NCBI RefSeq assembly: GCF_010731115.1
Contig: NZ_AP022616.1
Span: 1,178,001 to 1,242,000 of the forward strand
DNA from: Mycolicibacterium phocaicum
GTDB lineage: Bacteria; Actinomycetota; Actinomycetes; Mycobacteriales; Mycobacteriaceae
Direction: 5' to 3'
DNA: 64,000 nt
In this document: piece after piece, positions 33,902 to 41,922 of the stretch
How the letters are laid out: the number at the start of each line of letters is the position of its first letter
Numbering within the stretch: the first letter of the stretch is position 1
Position numbers and translations under genes: made by a program
Notes under the pieces: generated by a model
What the model was told of the DNA's origin: nothing
What the model saw: only the letters and a program-made list of their open reading frames with translations
Databases searched by the model: none

Positions 33902-34840
33902 CTACTCCGTCTCGTCCACCGCGCCACCCTCGAGCGCGTCGGTGGACTCTTCCTCGGGACCACTCAACTCGCGACGAGCCGACGGCATCCATTTGGTCGG
34001 CTTGATCCCGCGAAGTTTCCGCGATGCGACGTATGCTCCGAACCCTGCCGCCGCGGCGACGACCGCGGGTGCAGCTGCGACAGCGACCGTGCCCGCAACC
34101 ATGCCCCCACCGACGAGTCCACCGATCGCCGCCAGACCAGTGGAGATCCCCACAGCACTCGTACCGGCGACGCCCGCCGCGGAGACGGCGGCCAGCCCAC
34201 CAGCGCCGGCCGCCACGGCACCCGCTACCGACGCGATGCGTCCGTCTCGACGCGCGTCGTTCTCTTCCTCCGGCAGACTCTCGTCTTCGCGTAGCCCGAC
34301 CTGTACTGCAGCAATCGAGACCGCTGCGGGTCCCAACGCCAAGGCCAGCGGACCCATCGCAGCTCCGCCGCCGATAAGACCACCCGCGGAGGCAAGGCCC
34401 GACATGACGCCGGCACCACTGACGCCTGCGACCGAGCCAGCCGCTCCGACAACACCTGCCGTGGCACCCAACGACGTCGCAGCAGCGGCGCCTGTTGTCG
34501 TCAACGAAGACACCATGCGGACCTGTTGACTCGCCGTACGCCCGGTACAGCACCACGTGGAGAAGTGTTCACAGTTGTTGGTGACCACGTTGTAGTCCCG
34601 ACTTCCGAGCTTCGACTCGGCACGCTCGATCACCACGTCAGAGGTATCGCTGTCGCTGTATTCGCGAAGGTGAACGATCGAGTCGAGGGCAAAGTCGTCC
34701 ATCGTCGTGCGCGACACCGAGGCATCGGACTTCTTTCCAGGCTCTCCGGTGAAATGGATGACCGTCCCGTCACCGCAGTCGATGCCGTGATGCGTATAGC
34801 CCAAAGGCCTTGTCACCCAAATGTGGTCGCCGCGGGCCAT
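33902..34840 (-). CDS. LRAT-domain protein with Ala/Gly-rich membrane region
   Basis: 312 residues. The N-terminal LRAT (NlpC/P60-like) domain runs about 1-100: ARGDHIWVTRPLGYTHHGIDCGDG with the catalytic His at 18, VIHF at 28-31, and NNCEHFSTWC with the catalytic Cys at 90. LRAT folds act as acyltransferases or thiol hydrolases on lipids. Residues about 110-285 are several long Ala/Gly/Val segments that should insert in a membrane. I start at the ATG after GAGG, dropping 27 residues of an upstream extension. Divergent from hsdM. Enzyme-plus-membrane layout suggests a lipid-targeting effector, but this is inference. Confidence 0.78.
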   Translation of the reverse strand: MARGDHIWVTRPLGYTHHGIDCGDGTVIHFTGEPGKKSDASVSRTTMDDFALDSIVHLREYSDSDTSDVVIERAESKLGSRDYNVVTNNCEHFSTWCCTGRTASQQVRMVSSLTTTGAAAATSLGATAGVVGAAGSVAGVSGAGVMSGLASAGGLIGGGAAMGPLALALGPAAVSIAAVQVGLREDESLPEEENDARRDGRIASVAGAVAAGAGGLAAVSAAGVAGTSAVGISTGLAAIGGLVGGGMVAGTVAVAAAPAVVAAAAGFGAYVASRKLRGIKPTKWMPSARRELSGPEEESTDALEGGAVDETE

Positions 34841-34998
34841 TCGATCCTCACCGATCCAGTCGAAAGTAGTGCCCGGATCATTGCACAGCGCGCAGACATT
34901 CCCACGGCAGTCTCGCGCCACGCGCCTGTGCTCCGTTGTTGTCGGTGGGCTCCTATATACAGTCCTGTTCAGGTTTGTACGGGGAGTTGAGGAGTGCC

Positions 34999-36456
34999 GT
35001 GATTACCGGTGAGTTGAAGAGCAAGGTCGACCGCGTCTGGGACGCATTCTGGTCTGGTGGTATCTCCAACCCGATCGAGGTGATCGAGCAGATCACCTAC
35101 CTGCTGTTCATCCGCCGCCTCGACGACCTGGAGACCCTCGCCGAGAACAAGGCCCGGCGTACCGGGTCGTCCGAGGGATTGCGATTTGGGCCCGACCAAC
35201 AGGATCTACGGTGGTCGCGGTTCAAGAACGACGAACCCGGTGTCATGTACGACTTGATCGCCGACGGTGTGTTCCCCATGCTGCGGGGACTCGGCGGTGA
35301 CGGGTCCACGTATTCCGAGCACATGCGCGACGCCCGCTTCACCATTCCCACGCCGGCACTGCTGTCGAAGGTCGTCGACATGCTCGACGACATCCCGATG
35401 GCCGACCGCGACACCAACGGCGATCTCTACGAGTACCTGCTGTCCAAAATCGCGTCCGCCGGCGTGAACGGACAGTTCCGCACTCCGCGCCACATCATCG
35501 AGCTGATGGTGAAGATGACGGCGCCCGGTCCGACTGACGAGATCTGCGACCCAGCGTGCGGCACCGCGGGCTTCTTGGTGACTGCATCGGAGTATGTGCG
35601 TGACACGCATGAGTCGGTACTGACCGACGCCGCGCAGCGGAAGCACTTCCACAACAGCATGTTTCATGGTTATGACTTCGACTCGACCATGCTGCGCATC
35701 GGGTCGATGAACATGCTGATGCACGGCATCGAGGCCCCCGACATTCGTTACCGCGACTCCCTGTCCGAGGGCGCCTCGGAGGACACCGAGAAGTACACGT
35801 TGATCCTGGCCAATCCCCCGTTCGCCGGCTCACTGGACTACGAGGCGACGTCCAAGGACCTGCAGCGGGTGGTCAAGACCAAGAAGACCGAGTTGCTTTT
35901 TGTGGCACTGTTTTTGAAGCTGCTCAAGCCCGGCGGCCGGGCGGCGGTGATCGTGCCCGATGGGGTGCTCTTCGGTTCATCGAAGGCGCACAAGGAACTT
36001 CGTCGGATGCTGGTCGAGGATCAGAAACTCGATGGCATCGTGAAGCTGCCCTCCGGGGTGTTCCGCCCTTACGCAGGTGTGTCGACCGCAATCCTGCTGT
36101 TCACCAAGACGAATTCCGGCGGTACTGATCATGTTTGGTTCTATGACGTTTCGGCCGATGGGTTTTCGCTCGACGACAAGCGCAACCCCATCGAGGCCAA
36201 CGACCTGCCGGATGCGTTGTCGCGGTGGGCTTCACGGGACTCGTCAGAATTGGAGCGGGCACGGACCGAGCAATCGTTCTGTGTGCCAGTCGCTGACATC
36301 GCGGCACAGGGCTACGACCTGTCGCTGAACCGCTACAAGGAGATCGTTCACGACGAGGTCGAGCACCGGCCGCCGCTGGTGATCATCGCGGAGATCGAGA
36401 AGCTGGAAGGCGAAATCGCGAGTGGGCTGGCCGAACTGAAGGCGATGCTGTCGTGA
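34999..36456 (+). CDS. hsdM: Type I restriction-modification methylase subunit HsdM
   Basis: 485 residues. It methylates adenine N6 within the site chosen by HsdS. The N-terminal HsdM helical domain (IEQITYLLFIRRLDDLE) is followed by the SAM-binding motif DPACGTAGFLVTA at 184-196 and the catalytic NPPF at 272-275. The GTG start follows GAGGAG; an upstream in-frame Met would include non-conserved sequence. The last four bases (GTGA) overlap hsdS. It is the first gene of a tight four-gene unit hsdM-hsdS-mcrB-mcrC. Confidence 0.95.
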   Translation: MITGELKSKVDRVWDAFWSGGISNPIEVIEQITYLLFIRRLDDLETLAENKARRTGSSEGLRFGPDQQDLRWSRFKNDEPGVMYDLIADGVFPMLRGLGGDGSTYSEHMRDARFTIPTPALLSKVVDMLDDIPMADRDTNGDLYEYLLSKIASAGVNGQFRTPRHIIELMVKMTAPGPTDEICDPACGTAGFLVTASEYVRDTHESVLTDAAQRKHFHNSMFHGYDFDSTMLRIGSMNMLMHGIEAPDIRYRDSLSEGASEDTEKYTLILANPPFAGSLDYEATSKDLQRVVKTKKTELLFVALFLKLLKPGGRAAVIVPDGVLFGSSKAHKELRRMLVEDQKLDGIVKLPSGVFRPYAGVSTAILLFTKTNSGGTDHVWFYDVSADGFSLDDKRNPIEANDLPDALSRWASRDSSELERARTEQSFCVPVADIAAQGYDLSLNRYKEIVHDEVEHRPPLVIIAEIEKLEGEIASGLAELKAMLS

Positions 36457-37643
36457 ATTGGCCGACAGTGCCGTTGTCGTCGGTCGCCGAAGTCAAGCTG
36501 GGCCGACAGCGATCTCCGCAGAATCATGTCGGCCCCGATATGCGCAAATACCTCCGCGCAGCCAACGTTGGTTGGTCGGGACTGCTCCTGGACGATGTGA
36601 AGCAGATGAACTTCACTGACGTCGAGTTGAAGACATTCCGCCTCGAACCGGGTGACCTTCTCCTTAACGAGGCATCTGGGTCACCCAAGGAGGTCGGCAA
36701 ACCCGCGCTGTGGAACGGCGAAATCGAGGACTGCGCCTTCCAGAACACGCTACTGCGAGTACGTCCATCCAATGCCGCGGAGCCGCGCTACCTGCTCCAC
36801 TATTTCGGCCACGAGGCTGCCACAGGTGCGTTTGCGCGTGGATCACGCGGCGTAGGGATCCACCATCTCGGCCGTGAAGCCCTCTCCAAGTGGAGCATTC
36901 CGCTTCCCCCACTCGATGAGCAGCGCCGCATCGCCGCCATCCTCGACCAGGCTGACTCGGTGCGCGCTAAGATGCGTGATCGACTCGGTCTGCTGAGAAC
37001 TCTTGCAGGCGCCGTCTACGCAGCCACATTCGGTGATCCGTTTGAGAACGAGAGGCAATGGCCGACTAAGCGAGTGGACGAAATCAGCCGCGTACAGTTG
37101 GGCCGTCAACGTTCACCAAAGTATCAGACAGGCAGATACACCCATCCGTATCTGCGGGTGGCGAACGTTTACGAAGATCGGCTGGACTTGTCTGATGTGC
37201 TCACGATGGATTTTGACGAGAAAGACTTCGCAGACTATCGCCTTATACCCGGTGACATCCTGTTGAATGAAGGTCAGAGCACCGAGCTAGTCGGTAGGCC
37301 AGCGATATACCGAGGCGAGATCGCGGATTGCTGTTTCCAGAACACACTCCTGCGTGTACAAGTTGACGCCAAAGAGGTACTGCCTGAGTTTGCACTTGGT
37401 ACGTTCCTCAGCTACTTCCGGAAGGGGCGTTTCGCGCGCCTGTCTTCAAAGACAAGCAGTGTCGCGCATCTCGGAAAGTCCAGGCTCGCGTCGATGCGGT
37501 TTCCCATACCTCCGATGTCACTTCAATTGGCATATCGAGACGGTCTGCGCGCGCTAGGGGCATTCGATGTCTCGAGCGCCGAAGTACGATGTGACGAACT
37601 CTTCGCCTCCCTCCAATCCCGCGCCTTCCGCGGTGAGCTATGA
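36453..37643 (+). CDS. hsdS: Type I specificity subunit HsdS
   Basis: 396 residues with two target-recognition domains. The first begins near residue 10 (EVKLGRQRSPQNHVGPDMRKYLR), the second near 214 with LGRQRSPKYQTGRYTHPYLR; both open with the same LGRQRSP. They are separated by the conserved central helix LPPLDEQRRIAAILDQADSVRAKMRD. Together they set a bipartite DNA target. It starts at GTG overlapping hsdM and ends in ATGA overlap with the McrB-like gene. Confidence 0.94.
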   Translation: MNWPTVPLSSVAEVKLGRQRSPQNHVGPDMRKYLRAANVGWSGLLLDDVKQMNFTDVELKTFRLEPGDLLLNEASGSPKEVGKPALWNGEIEDCAFQNTLLRVRPSNAAEPRYLLHYFGHEAATGAFARGSRGVGIHHLGREALSKWSIPLPPLDEQRRIAAILDQADSVRAKMRDRLGLLRTLAGAVYAATFGDPFENERQWPTKRVDEISRVQLGRQRSPKYQTGRYTHPYLRVANVYEDRLDLSDVLTMDFDEKDFADYRLIPGDILLNEGQSTELVGRPAIYRGEIADCCFQNTLLRVQVDAKEVLPEFALGTFLSYFRKGRFARLSSKTSSVAHLGKSRLASMRFPIPPMSLQLAYRDGLRALGAFDVSSAEVRCDELFASLQSRAFRGEL

Positions 37644-39436
37644 CGGAGCCATCCCCGATCGGCCGCTGGCCGGCGTTTGTCCGGCCAACTCTTGCAGTTC
37701 TCGCCGACGGCCAAATTTGGCGTACCGCTGATCTTTTCAATGCTGTCGCCGACGAGATGCAGCTCACCGAAGCGCAGCGCGCCGAGACCCTCAGCTCTGG
37801 ACAGTCACGTGCTCGAAACCGAATGGGCTGGGCACTGTCGGCACTCACTCGGGCGCAAGCTGTCACCAAAGCCCGCAGCGGATATTCGACGATCACGGAT
37901 GCGGGCCGACAACTACTCGCTGATCACCCGGTCAACATCACCGAGGAGACGTTGGAGGCCATCCCCGCGTACCGCGAGTACCAACCGACGCCACGCCGGT
38001 TGGCAACCACCACCGAGCCTGCGGATGACACTCGCTACTGGTTCGTCGGTGCCGCGTACCACCAGACCGATGACCGCAGTTCTGAGTTTGTGCAGCAAGG
38101 TATTTGGCGAAACGGCAACACCGACAAGTACACCGAAGACGTCAACTCCATGCAGCCTGGCGAACGTATCGCGATCAAGGCCGCATACACCCGGAAACGT
38201 GACCTACCCTTCGACAACAAGGGCAACCCGGTCTCGGTACTCGGCATCAAGGCCACCGGCACGATCACCCGCAATCACGGCGACGGGCAGACAGTCGACG
38301 TCAGTTGGGATCCACCGCAGGCCATCCGTGAGTGGTATTTCTACACCAGCCGCGCCACCGTCTGGAGGGTCGTAGCTGGAGACTGGCGTGCCGATGATCT
38401 CATCGCCTTCACCTTTGACGGCGAGGATCAAGACATCGATCAGTTCCGCAATGCCCCGTTCTGGCGCGAACGTTTCGGCGACGAGATTCCCGAGGCGTCT
38501 GATTCCCTCGTCGACGACGAGGCGGACGATGAAGAGCCAGCAACCGATGTCGAGACCTACACCGTCAACGACATCATCGCCGATGGCTGCTTCATCCCCG
38601 CCGACACCTTGACCGGGTACTTGGCTGCACTGAAGTCAAAGAAGAATCTGATCCTGCAAGGACCACCCGGAACCGGTAAGACCTGGCTGGCCAAACGCCT
38701 CGGCTATGCGCTCATCGGCGAGAAGAGCCGAGAATACCTGCACGCCATCCAATTTCACCCATCCACGTCGTACGAGGATTTTGTTCGCGGCTGGCGACCC
38801 AGCGCTGACGGCAAGCTGGTACTGGCCGATGGGGCCTTCCTACAGATTGTCGAGCAGGCCCTCGCCGACCCCGGACACAACTACGTTGTGGTCATCGAGG
38901 AGATCAACCGCGGCAACCTCGCTCAGATATTCGGCGAACTGCTCACGCTGCTCGAGGGCGAAAAGCGCGTGCCGTCCGAAGCCATCAACCTGACCTACCG
39001 GAAGGACGGCGAGGAACCGCTCTACCTGCCACCGAACCTGTTCATCATCGGCACCATGAACCTGGCCGACCGGTCGCTCGCAATCGTCGACTTCGCCCTG
39101 CGCCGCCGGTTCGCGTTCGCCAATCTGCAGCCGATGTTCAATACCGCATGGCGACAATGGGTTTCCACCCACAGCGGAATACCCGAGGCTGAACTTGATA
39201 CCGTCGCCCTCCGCATCGGCGAGGTGAACCAAGTTATCGCCGCCGACCGGTCCCTGGGCGAGCAGTATCAAATCGGCCATAGCTTCTTCACGCCGCCAAC
39301 GTCGCGCAAGATCACCGATTCGCAGGACTGGCTGCGTCAGGTTGTACGACGTGAGATCCGGCCGCTCCTGGCCGAATACTGGTTCGATGAGCCTGACCGG
39401 GTCGATCGGGAGACCGACCGCCTGCTTGGTAATTGA
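37640..39436 (+). CDS. mcrB: McrB-like AAA+ restriction NTPase with N-terminal winged helix and EVE-like domain
   Basis: 598 residues. About 1-100 look like an Mrr-N winged helix (VLADGQIWRTADLFNAVADE). About 130-260 resemble an EVE/PUA-type modified-base reader (RYWFVGAAYHQTDDRSSEFV ... EWYFYTSRATVWRV). The AAA+ module starts near 330: Walker A GPPGTGKTWLAKRL at about 341, Walker B VVVIEEINRGNLAQIFGE, sensor IIGTMNLADRSLA and RRRFAF. With McrC it should restrict modified DNA. It overlaps hsdS and is followed immediately by mcrC. The base specificity of the reader is unknown. Confidence 0.88.
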   Translation: MTEPSPIGRWPAFVRPTLAVLADGQIWRTADLFNAVADEMQLTEAQRAETLSSGQSRARNRMGWALSALTRAQAVTKARSGYSTITDAGRQLLADHPVNITEETLEAIPAYREYQPTPRRLATTTEPADDTRYWFVGAAYHQTDDRSSEFVQQGIWRNGNTDKYTEDVNSMQPGERIAIKAAYTRKRDLPFDNKGNPVSVLGIKATGTITRNHGDGQTVDVSWDPPQAIREWYFYTSRATVWRVVAGDWRADDLIAFTFDGEDQDIDQFRNAPFWRERFGDEIPEASDSLVDDEADDEEPATDVETYTVNDIIADGCFIPADTLTGYLAALKSKKNLILQGPPGTGKTWLAKRLGYALIGEKSREYLHAIQFHPSTSYEDFVRGWRPSADGKLVLADGAFLQIVEQALADPGHNYVVVIEEINRGNLAQIFGELLTLLEGEKRVPSEAINLTYRKDGEEPLYLPPNLFIIGTMNLADRSLAIVDFALRRRFAFANLQPMFNTAWRQWVSTHSGIPEAELDTVALRIGEVNQVIAADRSLGEQYQIGHSFFTPPTSRKITDSQDWLRQVVRREIRPLLAEYWFDEPDRVDRETDRLLGN

Positions 39437-39438
39437 CC

Positions 39439-40572
39439 ATGACGGGCGTCATCGTCAGCGGCAAGACTGAGATACCGGTCCGCAACCTGTGGCTGCTGAT
39501 GCTGTATGCGTCCGAGTTGTACGCCAACAACCCGGAGATCCGTGGCGGTGGCGCCGAGGATCGACCCGATCAACTGCCGGACCTGGTTGCCGAAATCCTC
39601 GCTCGTGGCGTCGAACGTCGCCTGCAACGCAGCCTCAGCCGGGCTTATGTGACACGCAGCCAGCCGCTCACTCGGGTACGCGGCAGGATCGACGTCATCA
39701 AAACCGAATCGGCACAGCTGCTTTCGCGGGGCCAGGTGGCGTGCCGCTTTGACGAGCTTGTCGTGGACAACCCCGTCAACCGGCTGACCTGCGCTGGCCT
39801 GATCATCGCCGGAACCATCGCACAGGACGGCGACCGCGCTCATCGTTGCCGCCAGCTCGCCGGCATGCTCAGGTTGCAAGGAGTCACTCCAACGCTGGTC
39901 AGCCGCACGGACGCCGACGCAATCACTTTGGGTCGTAATCAGATTGCCGACCTCGATGCTGTGAACGCGGCCCGACTGCTGCTCCGGATGAACATCCCGA
40001 ACGAGGAAGTCGGTGCCGCGCACCGGATGTCACCCCGACGGGACGTTGCTGACATTCGCCGCCTGTACGAGGCCGCCGTGCGCGGCTTCTATCGGGCGAC
40101 GCTGCGACCGCCCTGGCGGGTTCATGCCGGCGAAACCAAGCACAACTGGCCGCTGCAGGAACACTCCCCCGGCGCGTTCGCGATCCTGCCCGTGATGCGC
40201 ACCGACACCATCCTGGAACGGCCTGACCGACGCATCATCGTCGAAACCAAATTCGCCGATGCGCTCAAACCAAATCAGTTTGGCACGCCGAAGCTTTCAC
40301 GCAATCACCTGTTCCAGCTCTACGCGTACGTGCAGTCCCAACACGATCGGGATAGCTTGAGTGCGACGACCGAGGGCGTGCTGCTGTATCCCGTCGTCAA
40401 CGAAGAGCTCGATGAGTTCGTGGTGATCAGTGAACATCGGTACCGTTTCGTCACCGTCGACCTGGCTGGGCCGGCGATGGCGATCCGGGACCGCTTGCTA
40501 TCCATCGTGGAGGGACCCGCTGCTCACCCGGCGTCGGACCTGGTTGCGTGTGGAGACGTACCCGGCGCGTAG
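39439..40572 (+). CDS. mcrC: McrC-like nuclease subunit
   Basis: 377 residues from the ATG (a TTG two codons earlier overlaps the mcrB stop). The N-terminal part (IPVRNLWLLMLYASELY) fits the McrC family. In the C-terminal half, AILPVMRTDTILERPDRRIIVETKF has the PD-(D/E)xK nuclease core (D then E-x-K), followed by NHLFQLYAYVQSQ. McrC cuts DNA on activation by McrB. Its 3' end overlaps the tail of the convergent HTH gene by about 50 bases. Confidence 0.88.
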   Translation: MTGVIVSGKTEIPVRNLWLLMLYASELYANNPEIRGGGAEDRPDQLPDLVAEILARGVERRLQRSLSRAYVTRSQPLTRVRGRIDVIKTESAQLLSRGQVACRFDELVVDNPVNRLTCAGLIIAGTIAQDGDRAHRCRQLAGMLRLQGVTPTLVSRTDADAITLGRNQIADLDAVNAARLLLRMNIPNEEVGAAHRMSPRRDVADIRRLYEAAVRGFYRATLRPPWRVHAGETKHNWPLQEHSPGAFAILPVMRTDTILERPDRRIIVETKFADALKPNQFGTPKLSRNHLFQLYAYVQSQHDRDSLSATTEGVLLYPVVNEELDEFVVISEHRYRFVTVDLAGPAMAIRDRLLSIVEGPAAHPASDLVACGDVPGA

Positions 40573-41078
40573 CTCCAGAGGCGGCGCCCCTCAGGCGTCA
40601 GAGTGGTGAACTCGTTCACGCGGATCAGCAGGTTGAACCCATCGGTTTGCGGATCGCGCTTGCGGTAGGCGAATCCTCCTGTTGGTGCCACGCCAGGTGT
40701 AGGCGGGATGTTCGGGTCGAACTCGAGTACATAGTCGTTCCGGCGCATCATCTTCAGCCAAGCCGCGTGCCGCCCCAGCTTGTATTCAGACATCTCTCGA
40801 CCGCCCGAGACTATGAACTCGCCGTGGTCACGCAGGCGCTGATATGCAGCGGACTTTCCGTGAAGTCCCGTCGTCGTCCAGGGCCACGCCTCGTTGACGA
40901 TCTGGCGAGTCGTCTTCACTCCGCCATACTTGATTTTCTGCTGGGAGACAGCCTGACGCGATACACCGTGCATATCCGCAATCTCAGTCTGGTTCAAACC
41001 CCTCCGACGCAGCTCTTCGATCTGGCTGAAGATCAGCGCTTTACGGTGGGTTGCCGTCTTGTATTTCTTGCCGCTCAT
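40524..41078 (-). CDS. HTH DNA-binding protein
   Basis: 184 residues. Basic N-terminus, then a helix-turn-helix LNQTEIADMHGVSRQAVSQQ at about 28-47, followed by KIKYGG. The rest (about 60-184) is an alpha/beta region with no recognised family. The start is the ATG after GTGGAG; upstream in-frame sequence has no support. It might regulate the surrounding island genes or be a phage-type protein. It is convergent with mcrC, overlapping its end. Confidence 0.75.
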   Translation of the reverse strand: MSGKKYKTATHRKALIFSQIEELRRRGLNQTEIADMHGVSRQAVSQQKIKYGGVKTTRQIVNEAWPWTTTGLHGKSAAYQRLRDHGEFIVSGGREMSEYKLGRHAAWLKMMRRNDYVLEFDPNIPPTPGVAPTGGFAYRKRDPQTDGFNLLIRVNEFTTLTPEGRRLWSYAPGTSPHATRSDAG

Positions 41079-41152
41079 ACGTACTCCACTACATGGTTCG
41101 GTTCCCGCACGGGCCAATCGCCCTAGACGTCCGCTGCTGTCACAATCGACAT

Positions 41153-41782
41153 TCAACTCACCCGAACAGCGCCGATGACTTCCCGCGCCATTGACAACGG
41201 ATGGGCCGGAAACTGGCCGTCGAAATCGGGCAGCTCGCTCATGTTCATCACGAAGCCCGTCTTCAGACCGGTGTAGGGGTCGCGGGCCCAGCCGCCCATC
41301 GGGTCATCTGCGGTGGGCTCATGAAGCCAATCATTTTGCCGCGCAATCTCATATACCGCAGCGTCGCGCATGCCGGTGGTACGACCTTCGATGAAGAAAC
41401 CCTGAACCTGTTGCACATGCTCTGCGTGTAGGTGCAACGTCAGGTTGTACTGCACACCGCCAGATTCCTGCTTGATCTTCATGAGGCTGTATACGAACGG
41501 CACCCCACTTGACGTCCGCTCGACGTCGACCTCGATCAGCCCGGCCTGTCCGGCAACGACGGCGTCAGCTTCGAGGAGGCCGTCGATCATCTGATCCTTG
41601 TCTAGCGGCATCGCGTACTTGGTCGGGTAGGGCCGCGTCGTCACGGTTCCCGTTGCGTCGTCACTAAACAGGTAGCCGAACGCCTGAGTTCCGGGCGGAT
41701 CGTCGGGCAGCAGCCCGCTCTGTTGCCAGTAATCAGCAAGTGCCAGCGTCGGTCCGCCACCCCACAGGTTGACGCGCATCAT
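41153..41782 (-). CDS. Hypothetical protein, unknown family
   Basis: 209 residues, soluble, no signal. Two consecutive ATGs follow AAGGAG at three and six bases. The middle part (EADAVVAGQAGLIEVDVERTS ... VQYNLTLHLHAEHVQQVQGFF) is predicted beta-rich. Near the C-terminus are GMRDAAVYEIARQNDW and FPAHPLSMAREV. I cannot name a domain. It is upstream of the HTH gene on the same strand and divergent from the Hsp90-like operon, with about 140 bases between, so it may share regulation with both. Confidence 0.7.
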   Translation of the reverse strand: MMRVNLWGGGPTLALADYWQQSGLLPDDPPGTQAFGYLFSDDATGTVTTRPYPTKYAMPLDKDQMIDGLLEADAVVAGQAGLIEVDVERTSSGVPFVYSLMKIKQESGGVQYNLTLHLHAEHVQQVQGFFIEGRTTGMRDAAVYEIARQNDWLHEPTADDPMGGWARDPYTGLKTGFVMNMSELPDFDGQFPAHPLSMAREVIGAVRVS

Positions 41783-41922
41783 CTACTCCTTCGGAATTCG
41801 TCGCTCCAGTCATACCTGCCGACTCCGACATTCAGACAGGCACGGTGCCATCGAGCCCGACTTGTCGGTGGGTCGTGCGACGCTATGCGGCTTTCGACCG
41901 AACCGACGCAGGAGAATCCACA

